Shown piece by piece: positions 1 through 8,766 of a DNA stretch of 64,000 nucleotides. The position numbers were made by a program, and so were the translations under genes. Each line of letters begins with the position of its first letter. Positions within the stretch are counted from its first letter, which is position 1. The notes under the pieces were generated by a model. The model did no database searches. It saw only the letters and a program-made list of their open reading frames with translations, and was not told the origin of the DNA. Source of the stretch: JAFDBW01 sp963723355 (GTDB lineage Bacteria > Desulfobacterota > Desulfuromonadia > Desulfuromonadales > BM103); NCBI GenBank assembly GCA_963723355.1, contig CAVRQQ010000030.1:1-64000 (forward strand), given 5' to 3'.

Positions 1-1340
1 TCGCCGCCCTTTGACCAGGATATCCGGACGCAGGTGCGAGATCAATTCAAGCGGCGTATCCTCATCGAAAATAACCACATAGTCAATGCAGTTGAGCGCA
101 GCCATGATATGCGCCCGCTCATCCTGACCGATCAGCGGCCGGCCGGATCCTTTCAGGCGACGAATCGAATCATCCGAATTGAGTCCGAGGACCAGCAGGT
201 CGCCAAGCTGCCTGGCAGCCTGCAGGTATTTGACATGTCCTACATGAAGAAGGTCAAAGCAACCATTTGTAAATACGATACTTTTCCCTTCTGCTTCTCT
301 CCGGCGAGAATGCTCTTCAACAAGGCCGGCGTCTTGATCTTCGCATCCGAATCATGGTGCTGCGCACCCAACGCAGCCAGCAGTTCCTGGGCGCTCACGG
401 TTGACGTGCCAACCTTGCCGACGACAATCCCCGCGCCAAGATTGGCCAGTGCTGCGGAACATTCCAGCGGCAGCTTTTGCGCCATACCCAGACCAAACAG
501 CGACAGGACCGTATCCCCTGCCCCCGAAACATCGTAGACCTCGCGGGCCACTGTCGGCAGGCTGATCTCACCTGCGGCGGAGAAAACCGTCATCCCTTCT
601 TCGCTGCGGGTCAGGACCACGGCTTCCAGGTCAAGTTCAGCAAGCAACTGCCTCCCGGCCTTAAGCAGAGAGGCTTCATCGTTGATCACGATCCCGGTGG
701 CCTGCTGGGCTTCCTTGCGATTCGGCGTCAGCAGCGTGGCACCGAGATATTTCCGGTAGTCATCGCCCTTGGGGTCGACCAGCACCGGTACTCTCGCGGC
801 ACGGCCGATGGCGATAATGTCGGCCAGAAGCCGATCGGTCAGCAGGCCCTTAAGGTAATCGGAGAGGTATATGACATCGAGATCAGAGACGACATTTTTC
901 ACGTATTCGAGAATCCGCTCTTCACTCTCGGCCGAGATATCGCTGCAGGTTTCCTGGTCGATACGAACGATCTGCTGGTTGCTGGCAAAGACCCGGGTCT
1001 TGCGGCTGGTCACCCGCCCCGGCTGGCTGAAAACGCCATGCTTTTCAACTCCACGCTCCTGCAGCCTCCGGAGCAGGAAACGTCCGTCGTCGTCGTCACC
1101 GACAACACTGACAACATCGACCTGGCAGTTAAGCGTCAGCAGGTTGTTGATCACGTTGCCGGCGCCGCCAAGCCGAAAGTCCTTGCGTCTTGCTTCAACT
1201 ATCTGTACCGGCGCCTCCGGGCTGATGCGATCAACGGAGCCCCAGATGTATTCATCGAGCATCAGGTCGCCGACAACCAGGGCCCTGGTCTGTGCCACAC
1301 CACTCAGAAAAGTCTCAAGATGTCCTCTGTCGAAACTCAT
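1..1340 (-). pseudogene. hldE: hldE, left copy: bifunctional heptose kinase/adenylyltransferase, frameshifted and cut by the window edge
   Basis: This is the duplicated copy of hldE (3992-5389). The ATG at 1340 begins MSFDRGHLETF, and the PfkB-type kinase domain (residues 1 to about 320, with YDVSGAGD) is intact. Near 285-290, about codon 350, one base of a CTCT tract is missing compared with the right copy. The frame then runs into a stop before the HxGH nucleotidyltransferase domain. A second difference, an extra base at about 12, would shift the frame again. The gene runs off the left edge about 50 bp before its expected stop. If the indels are real, this copy would make only the D-beta-D-heptose-7-phosphate kinase half. 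If they are sequencing errors, there are two complete hldE genes. Confidence 0.75.
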
Positions 1341-1344
1341 GCTC

Positions 1345-2304
1345 TCAGGCTCCCTTGTGTAATTTGTCAAGGACTGCCGCGGCCAGCAGCGGGATATTGA
1401 TCTCATGGTGGCCGATGATATTATAACCGTCGCCGCTGCCTGAGGTCGGTCGTTTGACAACATTCAGCATCGGCCGGTAGTGCTGGTTCATATCGAAATT
1501 CGCCGTAGTGAAACGATCGACATGATGTCCCAGGTTCTGGGCGATCGACAATGCCTTTAAAAAGACTTCCGGCATGATCACTGCCGAACCGACATTAAGC
1601 CAGACGCCACCGTCGCCGAGGTCCGCAACGACGGAGGCAATCAGCCTGAAGTCACGGGTTGTCATCTCGCCGGTGACCGCGCCGTCCATCTCGGGGTGCT
1701 GGTGGATAATGTCGGTGCCCATGGCGACATGTGCAGTCACCGGGATACCCTTCTCGACACAGGTTGCCAGCAGACTGTATTGGCGATACGGGTGCTGATG
1801 TTGCAAAATCCATTCACCAACAGCCTGGGCAAAACCGATCTCCTTGTCCAGGCCCGCTTTAAGTGCGCGGTTCATCCCCGCACCGGTTTCATCCGAGAAG
1901 CCGAAATCACCGGAATGCAGGACATCGCCGACTTCTTCGGAAGTCGCGCCGATCAGGGAGACTTCGAAATCGTGAATCGCCGCCGAGCCGTTCATCGCCA
2001 CGGCAGTAATCACGTCGGCCTCGATCAGGGATTTCAAAACCGGCTGCAGCCCACACTTGATCACATGGCCGCCCATGGCCAGGACGACAGGCCGGCCCTG
2101 TTCACGTGCCGTGACCATCTTCTCCGCCACCGCGCGCAGAGCATCGGCACCAAGCAGCGACGGCATGGCCTCCAGTAAACTGTCAAAGCTCATTCCGGCC
2201 GTAATACTCCCGCCGAAATGATCATCGATGTTGACCTTGTTGTTGCGGGTCTTTATCGAGTAGGTTTTTATCTCTGATGTGTCAATCGGTGTGTATTTCT
2301 TCAT
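1345..2304 (-). CDS. Conserved hypothetical protein, left copy
   Basis: A 319-residue protein almost identical to the one at 5394-6353. I do not recognise a named family. It looks soluble, with no signal peptide or membrane segment. Visible landmarks are MAMGGHVIKCGLQPVL, the HDFE and SGDFGFSDETGAGMNRA segments, HQHPEMDGAVTGEMTTRDF and a glycine-rich NVGSAVIMPEVFLKAL. The alternating hydrophobic and glycine-rich pattern is compatible with a nucleotide- or sugar-phosphate-binding alpha/beta enzyme, but that is inference. It starts by ATGA overlap with the carbamoyltransferase stub at 2301-2468 and ends 4 bp before the hldE start. Its place inside the duplicated hldE unit suggests a role in LPS core heptose metabolism. 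Confidence 0.75.
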   Translation of the reverse strand: MKKYTPIDTSEIKTYSIKTRNNKVNIDDHFGGSITAGMSFDSLLEAMPSLLGADALRAVAEKMVTAREQGRPVVLAMGGHVIKCGLQPVLKSLIEADVITAVAMNGSAAIHDFEVSLIGATSEEVGDVLHSGDFGFSDETGAGMNRALKAGLDKEIGFAQAVGEWILQHQHPYRQYSLLATCVEKGIPVTAHVAMGTDIIHQHPEMDGAVTGEMTTRDFRLIASVVADLGDGGVWLNVGSAVIMPEVFLKALSIAQNLGHHVDRFTTANFDMNQHYRPMLNVVKRPTSGSGDGYNIIGHHEINIPLLAAAVLDKLHKGA

Positions 2305-2468
2305 GCCCCCGCTCCTTCTGGAGAATCCGGGGGCAAATGGTTCTTGGTGTGTTTGTTGCGAAGGGAGTGTTCCTCTTTGGCAGCCGCGACCAGCTTGTCA
2401 TCAATATACAAAGCGGCAGAAGGATCGTGGGGCAGGGCGCCGGACTGGCCAAGAATGACTTTGGACAT
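2301..2468 (-). CDS. 55-codon carbamoyltransferase (NodU/CmcH family) N-terminal stub, left copy
   Basis: A short reading frame beginning MSKVILGQSGALPHDPSAAL and continuing with DDKLVAAAKEEHSLRNKH. The pattern matches the extreme N-terminus of NodU/CmcH-type carbamoyltransferases (GxxxHDSAAAL, then VAAAxEERxxRxKH). The family is usually more than 500 residues, so over 90% is missing. The stop TGA overlaps the ATG of the next gene (ATGA), so the stub may survive as a coupling leader. The right copy at 6350-6517 is the same length, so truncation predates the duplication. It could be a pseudogene remnant rather than a functional peptide. Confidence 0.6.
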   Translation of the reverse strand: MSKVILGQSGALPHDPSAALYIDDKLVAAAKEEHSLRNKHTKNHLPPDSPEGAGA

Positions 2469-2514
2469 GATATGTACTCTCCCTCGAAAATGAGAAATGC
2501 TTGCTATGCGTGCC

Positions 2515-3922
2515 TTATTGGGGCAGATGTTCGTCAAACCACTGCTGCAGTTCAGGCTGTTCTTGCCAGTTGCGCAGGAAACGCTCCCGGTCACTCCGGA
2601 ACAACCTTTCAGAACGAGCGCCGGAATGACATTCACTCATAGCATCGAGATCAAGAATCCAGGGGACGAAGTCACGGAGCAAGAAATTCGTAGCCTTGCA
2701 GTCACCGTGACGAATGCCAAGCTTTCGCAGCAACTCGAATAACTCGACGAACGACCGGGCAGCCTGCTGCCTTTCTTTATCAGGGAGAGTATCATCCCGG
2801 AAAAATGCCTCGGCATGCGGTCCGGCAATAAATTCGGACACATAATAACCCGTGGAGCGCAAAGGGCCAAAACGTTTTTCAATCATGGCAATGGCCTGCG
2901 GCGTGGCAATTCCCGAGATTTTAAGGCGATGTGCATTCCCCCATGAAATCCATGCCCGGGTATTGCGGAGGCAATGGCTCAACCAATGCCAGAAGCTCTT
3001 GATATTGTATCTTTTGACAACCCAGTCGCAATGGTCTCCCTGAACCCGGACAACCGTAGAGCTGTTGCCATCTTTGAGCAATGTTCCCCGGGCCATGAAC
3101 GCATCCGGGTCTTCAAGAAGTTGGGTGAGATTCGTCCCTGCCTGGTCCCTTCTGGAAACTGTAATCTTTCCAAGCAGCTCCAACCGCTCGAATTCACTGC
3201 AACTCCGATAACATTTGTCAACATACTTGTGTCGACGTCGACGCCGGACATCCGGCAGATCCGTCGACAGGCTCGCCAGAATACCTGCAGTAGGGACCTT
3301 GCGCAATTCGGCATAGCGTTGGGTGGCACCCTCAACCAGACAATCAAATTTCGGTGGCAACTGGGCAAAAAAAAGGGCCAGGTTTCTGCTGCTCACAGCA
3401 TCCGCAAGAGCCGCCCCCTGGCCCCTGTCAGTAACCGCATCACCATCGATCGCATAAATCTTCCCGCCTGAAACGAGGAAGTTCTCAAGGTGCAGATCCT
3501 CCTGCACAAGGCCTGCATTGTGCAAACCGGCAACAAGTTCAACAAGCTGTTGCAGGAAATCCGCCCTCTGATCCATAGTTGTCAGACTTTCCCATACCTG
3601 AAGAGCCGTTTGCGCCTCTGGCAGGAAATCAAAATCAGGGCTGGCGTCCCATCATCAAGTTTCCCGGAAAAAACAAGCTCCGGTGTAGAGACAGAAGCAG
3701 CTTTGAGTGCTTCGACGCCGGCTTTTTCCCGTGCCCAGTGTCGACGTGCCGTATTTGGGTCAAGAAAAAGTTTGACGACCACGGCGCGTTGCTGCCAAGA
3801 ACCCCGAAGACTTTGCGCTTGCCGGGCAGGTCACGCAACAGCTGCTCACATTTCACGGAGTCATGTCCGTGAATGCTTTTCAGGTCGAGGAAAAAAGGTA
3901 GATCATCCGTAGGATAGGCCAT
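2515..3922 (-). pseudogene. Double-domain LPS kinase, left copy, with two frameshifts
   Basis: This is the left copy of the two-domain kinase gene at 6564-7973. The ATG at 3922 begins MAYPTDDLPFFLDL. Compared with the right copy, one base is missing near 3804 (AACCCCGAAG for AACCCCTGAAG) and one near 3631. These split the first kinase domain into three frames. The second domain, including RHGDCKATNFLL and ILDLDAM, is open from about 3576 down to 2515. Elsewhere it is nearly identical to its partner. The indels may be real decay after duplication or sequencing errors; other genes in the window show the same type of lesion. Confidence 0.7.
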
Positions 3923-3991
3923 TTCAGATCAGTTGAATTTTCATTTTGGGCTGCGGTTATAGTATCAAGAACGAATTCACCAGTGGACAAA

Positions 3992-5389
3992 TCAGATGCT
4001 GCCATAGCTCTCCACCAACTCCCTACCGACAACGCCCTCGGCAGTATAATCGCCACCCTTTACCAGGATGTCCGGACGCAAATACGAGATCAATTCAAGG
4101 GGCGTATCCTGATCGAAAACAACAACATAGTCAATGCAGTTGAGCGCAGCCAGGATATGGGCGCGCTCATCCTGACCAATCAGCGGTCTGCCGGAACCTT
4201 TCAGACGACGAATTGAATCATCCGAATTGAGGCCGAGGACCAGTAGGTCGCCAAGCTGCCTGGCAGCTTGCAGATATTTCACATGTCCTACATGAAGAAG
4301 GTCAAAGCAACCATTTGTAAAAACGATACTTTTCCCTCTCTGCTTCTCTCCGGAGAGAATGCTCTTCAACAAGGTCGGCGTCTTGATCTTCGCATCCGAA
4401 TCACGGTGCAGCGTAACAATCGCAGCCAACAGCTCCTGGGCGCTCACGGTTGAGGTGCCAACCTTACCGACGACAATCCCCGCACCAAGATTGGCAAGCG
4501 CTGCGGAACATTCCAGTGGCAGCTTTTGGGCCATACCGAGGCCAAACAGCGACAGGACCGTATCCCCTGCCCCGGAGACATCGTAGACCTCGCGAGCCAC
4601 GGTCGGCAGACTGATCTCACCTGCATCCGAGAAAACCGTCATCCCTTCCTCGCTTCGGGTCAGGACCACGGCTTCCAGCTCTAGTTCATCAAGCAATTGT
4701 CTCCCGGCCTTAATCAGAGAGGCTTCATCGTTGATCACGATCCCGGTGGCCTGCTGGGCCTCCTTGCGATTCGGCGTCAGCAGCGTGGCACCGAGATATT
4801 TCTGGTAGTCATCACCCTTGGGATCGACCAGCACCGGCACTTTCGCGGCACGACCGATGGCGATAATCTCAGCCAGGAGACGGTCGGTTAACAAGCCTTT
4901 AAGGTAATCGGAGAGGTATATAACATCGAGATCAGTGACGACATTCTTTACATATTCGAGGATCCGCTCTTCACTCTCTAGTGAGATATCGGCGCAGGTT
5001 TCCTGGTCGATGCGAACGATCTGCTGGTTACTGGCAAAAACCCGGGTCTTGCGACTGGTCACTCGCCCCGACTGGCTGAAAACGCCATGCTTTTCAACTC
5101 CTCGTTCCTGCAGCCTCCTGAGCAGGAAACGTCCATCTTCGTCGTCACCGACAACGCTGACAACATCGACCTGGCAGTTAAGCGTCAACAGGTTGTTGAT
5201 CACGTTGCCGGCGCCACCAAGTCGAAAGTCCTTACGTCTCGCTTCAACGATCTGTACCGGCGCCTCAGGGCTGATGCGGTCAACCGTTCCCCAGATGTAT
5301 TCATCGAGCATCAGATCGCCGATAACCAGGGCCCGGGTCTGTGCCACACCACTCAAAAAAGTCTCAAGATGTCCTCTGTCGAAACTCAT
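3992..5389 (-). CDS. hldE: hldE (rfaE): bifunctional D-beta-D-heptose 7-phosphate kinase / heptose 1-phosphate adenylyltransferase
   Basis: A protein of 465 residues, close to E. coli HldE at 477. It phosphorylates D-glycero-beta-D-manno-heptose 7-phosphate at C1 and later adenylylates the 1-phosphate, supplying ADP-heptose for the LPS inner core. The N-terminal PfkB/ribokinase domain spans roughly residues 1-320 (LGGAGNVINNL; YDVSGAGDTVLS). The C-terminal nucleotidyltransferase domain starts near residue 340 with FTNGCFDLLHVGHVKYLQ, containing the HxGH motif. I chose the ATG at 5389 (MSFDRGHLETF) because it aligns with the family start; an upstream extension to 5512 overlaps the previous gene. 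It lies 4 bp downstream of the hypothetical gene in the duplicated unit. Confidence 0.93.
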   Translation of the reverse strand: MSFDRGHLETFLSGVAQTRALVIGDLMLDEYIWGTVDRISPEAPVQIVEARRKDFRLGGAGNVINNLLTLNCQVDVVSVVGDDEDGRFLLRRLQERGVEKHGVFSQSGRVTSRKTRVFASNQQIVRIDQETCADISLESEERILEYVKNVVTDLDVIYLSDYLKGLLTDRLLAEIIAIGRAAKVPVLVDPKGDDYQKYLGATLLTPNRKEAQQATGIVINDEASLIKAGRQLLDELELEAVVLTRSEEGMTVFSDAGEISLPTVAREVYDVSGAGDTVLSLFGLGMAQKLPLECSAALANLGAGIVVGKVGTSTVSAQELLAAIVTLHRDSDAKIKTPTLLKSILSGEKQRGKSIVFTNGCFDLLHVGHVKYLQAARQLGDLLVLGLNSDDSIRRLKGSGRPLIGQDERAHILAALNCIDYVVVFDQDTPLELISYLRPDILVKGGDYTAEGVVGRELVESYGSI

Positions 5390-5393
5390 GTTC

Positions 5394-6353
5394 TCAGGCT
5401 CCCTTGTGTAATTTATCAAGGATTGCCGCGGCCAGCAGCGGAATATTGATCTCATGGTGGCCGATGATATTAAAACCGTCACCGCTGCCCGAGGTTGGCC
5501 GTTTGACAACATTCAGCATCGGCCGGTAGTGCTGGTTCATATCGAAATTTGCCGTCGTGAAACGATCGACATGATGGCCGAGGTTCTGGGCGATCGACAA
5601 GGCCTTTAAAAAGACTTCCGGCATGATCACTGCCGAACCGACGTTAAGCCAGACCCCACCGTCGCCAAGGTCCGCAACGACGGATGCAATCAATCTGAAG
5701 TCACGGGTTGTCATCTCGCCGGTGACCGCGCCGTCCATCTCGGGGTGCTGGTGGATAATGTCGGTGCCCATGGCGACGTGTGCAGTCACCGGAATGCCCT
5801 TTTCTACGCAGGTTGCCAGCAGACTGTATTGGCGATACGGATGCTGATGATGCAGGATCCATTCACCAACAGCCTGGGCAAAACCGATCTCCTTGTCCAG
5901 GCCCGCTTTAAGTGCGCGGTTCATCCCCGCACCTGTTTCATCCGAGAAGCCGAAATCACCGGAATGCAGGACATCGCCGACTTCTTCGGAAGTCGCGCCG
6001 ATCAGGGAGACTTCGAAATCGTGAATCGCCGCAGAGCCGTTCATCGCTACGGCGGTAATCACGTCGGCGTCGATCAGTGACTTCAAAACCGGCTGCAGTC
6101 CACACTTGATCACGTGCCCGCCCATGGCGAGGACAACAGGCCGGCCCTGTTGACGTGCTGTGACCATTTTCTCGGCCACGGTGCGCAGAGCAACGGCACC
6201 GAGCAGCGACGGCATGGCCTCCAACAAATTGTCAAAGCTCATTCCGGCAGTAATACTCCTGCCGAAATGATCATCGATGTTGACTTTGTTGTTGCGGGTC
6301 TTTATCGAGTAGGTTTTTATCTCTGATATGTCAATCGGTGTGTATTTCTTCAT
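5394..6353 (-). CDS. Conserved hypothetical protein, right copy
   Basis: The 319-residue partner of the gene at 1345-2304, differing at only about ten residues. I cannot assign a function. There is no signal peptide or transmembrane segment, so a cytoplasmic enzyme is likely. Conserved-looking clusters include GGHVIKCGLQPVLKSL, MNGSAAIHDFEVSLIGATSE, HPEMDGAVTGEMTTRDFR and SGSGDGFNIIGHHEINIPLL. It is translationally coupled (ATGA) to the carbamoyltransferase stub upstream and precedes hldE by 4 bp. Both copies stayed open while their neighbours in the left copy acquired indels, which hints at selection. A role linked to heptose or another LPS core sugar is inferred from context only. Confidence 0.8.
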   Translation of the reverse strand: MKKYTPIDISEIKTYSIKTRNNKVNIDDHFGRSITAGMSFDNLLEAMPSLLGAVALRTVAEKMVTARQQGRPVVLAMGGHVIKCGLQPVLKSLIDADVITAVAMNGSAAIHDFEVSLIGATSEEVGDVLHSGDFGFSDETGAGMNRALKAGLDKEIGFAQAVGEWILHHQHPYRQYSLLATCVEKGIPVTAHVAMGTDIIHQHPEMDGAVTGEMTTRDFRLIASVVADLGDGGVWLNVGSAVIMPEVFLKALSIAQNLGHHVDRFTTANFDMNQHYRPMLNVVKRPTSGSGDGFNIIGHHEINIPLLAAAILDKLHKGA

Positions 6354-6517
6354 GCCCGCGCTCCTTCTGGAGAATCCGGGGGCATATGGTGCTTGATGTG
6401 TTTGTTGCGAAGGGAGCGTTCCTCTTTGGCAGCCGCGACCAGCTTGTCATCAATATACAAAGCGGCAGAAGGATCGTGGGTCAGGGCGCCGGACTGGCCA
6501 AGAATAACTTTGGACAT
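6350..6517 (-). CDS. 55-codon carbamoyltransferase (NodU/CmcH family) N-terminal stub, right copy
   Basis: Same length and nearly same sequence as 2301-2468. It starts MSKVILGQSGALTHDPSAAL and contains DDKLVAAAKEERSLRNKH, the typical first strand-loop segment of NodU/CmcH carbamoyltransferases, where the His-Asp pair lies near the active site. It then diverges into a short Pro-rich tail and stops. The stop overlaps the next start codon (ATGA), so ribosomes finishing the stub can reinitiate on the hypothetical gene. The start codon lies about 45 bp downstream of the kinase stop. Whether the peptide has any activity is unknown; over 90% of the family fold is absent. Confidence 0.6.
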   Translation of the reverse strand: MSKVILGQSGALTHDPSAALYIDDKLVAAAKEERSLRNKHIKHHMPPDSPEGARA

Positions 6518-6563
6518 GATATGTACTCTCCCTCGAAAATGAGAAATGCTTGCTATGCGTGCC

Positions 6564-7973
6564 TTATTTGGGCAGATGTTCGTCAAACCACTGCTGCAGT
6601 TCAGGCTGTTCTTGCCAGTTGCGCAGGAACCGCTCCCGGTCACTCCGGAACAATCTTTCAGAACGAGCGCCGGAATGACATTCACTCATAGCGTCGAGAT
6701 CAAGAATCCAGAGGACGAAATCACGGAGCAAGAAATTCGTAGCCTTGCAGTCACCGTGACGAATGCCAAGCTTTCGCAGCAACTCGAATAACTCGACGAA
6801 CGACCGGGCAGCCTGCTGCCTTTGTTTATCAGGGAGAGTATCATCCCGAAAAAATGCCTCGGCGTGCGGTCCGGCAATAAATTCGGACACATAATAACCC
6901 GTGGCGCGCAAAGGGCCAAAACGTTTTTCAATCATGGCGATGGCCTGCGGCGTGGCAATTCCCGAGATTTTAAGGCGATGAGCATTCCCCCATGAAATCC
7001 ATGCCCGGGTATTGCGGAGGCAATGGCTCAACCAATGCCAGAAGCTCTTGATATTGTATCTTTTGACAACCCAGTCGCAATGGTCTCCCTGGACCCGGAC
7101 AACCGTAGAGCTGTTGCCGTCTTTGAGCAATGTTCCCCGGGCCATGAACGCATCCGGGTCTTCCAGAAGTTGGGTGAGATTCGTCCCTGCCTGGTCCCTT
7201 CTGGAAACTGTAATCTTACCAAGCAGCTCCAACCGCTCGAATTCACTGCAACTCCGATAACATTTGTCAACGTACTTGTGTCGACGTCGACGCCGGACAT
7301 CCGGTAAATCCGTCGACAGGCTCGCCAGAAGACCTGCAGTATGCACCCTGCGCAATTCGGCATAGCGTTGGGTGGCACCCTCAACCAGACAATCAAATTT
7401 CGGTGGCAACTGGGCGAACAAAAGGGCCAGGTTTCTGCTGCTGACAGCATCAGCAAGAGCCGCCCCCTGGCCCCTGTCAGTAACCGCATCACCATCGATC
7501 GCATAAATCTTCCCGCCTGAAACGAGGAAGTTCTCAAGGTGCAGATCCTCCTGCACAAGGCCTGCATTGTGCAAACCGGCAACAAGTTCAACAAGCTGTC
7601 GCAGGAAATCCGCCCTCTGACCCATAGTTGTCAGACTTTCCCATACCTGAAGAGCCGTTTGCGCCTCTGGCAGGAAATCGAAAATCAGGGCTTGCTTCCC
7701 ATCATCCAGTTTCCCGGAAAAAACAAGCTCCGGTGTAGAGACAGAAGCAGCTTTGAGTGCTTCGACGCCGGCTTTTTCCCGTGCCCAGTGTCGACGTGCC
7801 GTATTTGGGTCAAGAAAAAGTTTGACGACCACGGCGCGTTGCTGCCAAGAACCCCTGAAGACTTTGCGCTTGCCGGGCAGGTCACGCAACAGCTGCTCAC
7901 ATTTCACGGAGTCATGTCCGTGAATGCTTTTCAGGTCGAGGAAAAAAGGTAGATCATCCGTAGGATAGGCCAT
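6564..7973 (-). CDS. Two-domain LPS core kinase (tandem WaaP/Kdo-kinase-like fusion)
   Basis: A 469-residue cytoplasmic protein made of two consecutive kinase-like domains of the lipopolysaccharide kinase (WaaP/KdkA/InaA) superfamily. Domain 1 (about 1-225) shows AVVVKLF for the ATP-lysine strand, HNAGLVQEDLHLENFLV for the catalytic loop and IYAIDGD for the metal-binding Asp. Domain 2 (about 255-465) shows WVVKRY, LGIRHGDCKATNFLL and LWILDLDAM. Each domain therefore keeps a lysine, a catalytic Asp with a downstream Asn, and the DFG-like Asp. Usual family members have one domain of 230-270 residues, so this is a fusion. Likely substrates are Kdo or heptose of the inner core. It is the first gene of the duplicated unit and follows another kinase gene by 69 bp. 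Confidence 0.8.
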   Translation of the reverse strand: MAYPTDDLPFFLDLKSIHGHDSVKCEQLLRDLPGKRKVFRGSWQQRAVVVKLFLDPNTARRHWAREKAGVEALKAASVSTPELVFSGKLDDGKQALIFDFLPEAQTALQVWESLTTMGQRADFLRQLVELVAGLHNAGLVQEDLHLENFLVSGGKIYAIDGDAVTDRGQGAALADAVSSRNLALLFAQLPPKFDCLVEGATQRYAELRRVHTAGLLASLSTDLPDVRRRRRHKYVDKCYRSCSEFERLELLGKITVSRRDQAGTNLTQLLEDPDAFMARGTLLKDGNSSTVVRVQGDHCDWVVKRYNIKSFWHWLSHCLRNTRAWISWGNAHRLKISGIATPQAIAMIEKRFGPLRATGYYVSEFIAGPHAEAFFRDDTLPDKQRQQAARSFVELFELLRKLGIRHGDCKATNFLLRDFVLWILDLDAMSECHSGARSERLFRSDRERFLRNWQEQPELQQWFDEHLPK

Positions 7974-8042
7974 TTCAGATCAGTTGAATTTTCATTTTGG
8001 GCTGCGGTTATAGTATCAAGAACGAATTCACCAGTGGACAAA

Positions 8043-8766
8043 TCAGATGCTGTCGCCCGTATCGATTATCGATTGCATTTGCACAAGAAAGTTTTTCTTG
8101 TGCAACTCTGCCAATTTGCCCGCGCTGAAATAGATGTCGACAAATCTTTCGACGCCGAAAACCTTGAGAAAATGGCGATCATCTTTGTAGCGTGTCAGAT
8201 GTCTTAGATTTCTCATGCGCTGGCTGAACGACAACCCTTTGTTAAAGACTTTCATATCAGCAATATCAATCAGACCCAGCGCACCCACAGAGTCAGGAAC
8301 AATTATATTGTTCAAATGGATAGAGCGGAACAATATGCCCTTGTCATGCAACTCGGCAAAGAACGCCGCAAACTGCGTCATGAGTTTGTCGGGATCTGCT
8401 GCGTTGCGGAGCGCATCCCTGAGTGTTTGTCCCGGGACAGGCCGGTAGATAATGAGAGTCCGTTTGATCGGAGCGCAACGATAGATAGCCTCAATAGTAA
8501 CGGTTTTTATGCCGAGGGATTTCAGACGACGTGCATTTTCAACAAAACGTGCGGCGTACGGTTTGAAGATTGCAGAAGTGAGAAGCCGTTTTCTGCGGAA
8601 AAGTTTGACGATCAGACCTTCGGGGGTCTCAAAGAACCTTGACGCCGGACTTATCCTGTTCCAGAATCGTGGAATCTGCGACTAACTGTTGATATTCTCC
8701 CAAGGCAAGACATTTCAAGGGAAGAGTACTCTCCGTTTTATCAACAACCTGATCACGCAGAGTCAA
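8043..8766 (-). CDS. Single-domain LPS core kinase, one frameshift
   Basis: The reconstructed protein has about 240 residues. The start is a TTG at 8766 overlapping the gmhA stop (TTGA) and begins LTLRDQVVDKTE. One extra T in a TTT run near 8639 breaks the frame; correcting it gives KVLETPEGLIVKLFRRKR, with the ATP-binding lysine. The catalytic loop is HDKGILFRSIHLNNIIV and the metal-binding segment is LGLIDIADMKV. The usual HxD catalytic Asp is replaced in FRSIHLNN, so activity is uncertain. It belongs with the WaaP/RfaY-type LPS kinases by pattern and by its place between gmhA and the hldE unit. Its 3' end is the boundary of the tandem duplication. Confidence 0.65.

Larger units (their letters stand above)
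1..4001. repeat. Tandem duplication, left copy (unit about 4.05 kb)
   Basis: This is the left copy of a direct tandem repeat whose right copy is 4002-8052. Matching genes are offset by 4,049 bp in hldE and the hypothetical gene, and by 4,051 bp at the kinase start. Each copy carries, in transcription order on the minus strand, a double LPS-kinase gene, a carbamoyltransferase stub, a hypothetical gene and hldE. The copies differ by scattered substitutions of a few percent, so this is not a simple assembly double-count. The left copy has four one-base indels relative to the right one. The window starts about 50 bp inside this copy, so further copies to the left cannot be excluded. Confidence 0.9.
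4002..8052. repeat. Tandem duplication, right copy (unit about 4.05 kb)
   Basis: This is the right copy of the direct repeat starting before position 1. Identity between the copies runs through the AACGAATTCACCAGTGGACA stretch and ends at about 4001 and 8052. Beyond 4001 lies the 3' end of hldE, and beyond 8052 lies the 3' end of a different kinase gene. Both genes end in the codons Ser-Ile-stop within the shared CAGCATCTGATTTGTCC, so the junction sits in a short homology. All four genes of this copy are open, so it is probably the functional one. Confidence 0.9.

Noticed and set aside
477..1400. 307-codon plus-strand frame over hldE
   Set aside because: Antisense shadow; hldE on the minus strand has clear family motifs.
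5390..5512. N-terminal extension of hldE
   Set aside because: The extra residues overlap the previous gene and have no counterpart in HldE; ATG 5389 fits the family start.
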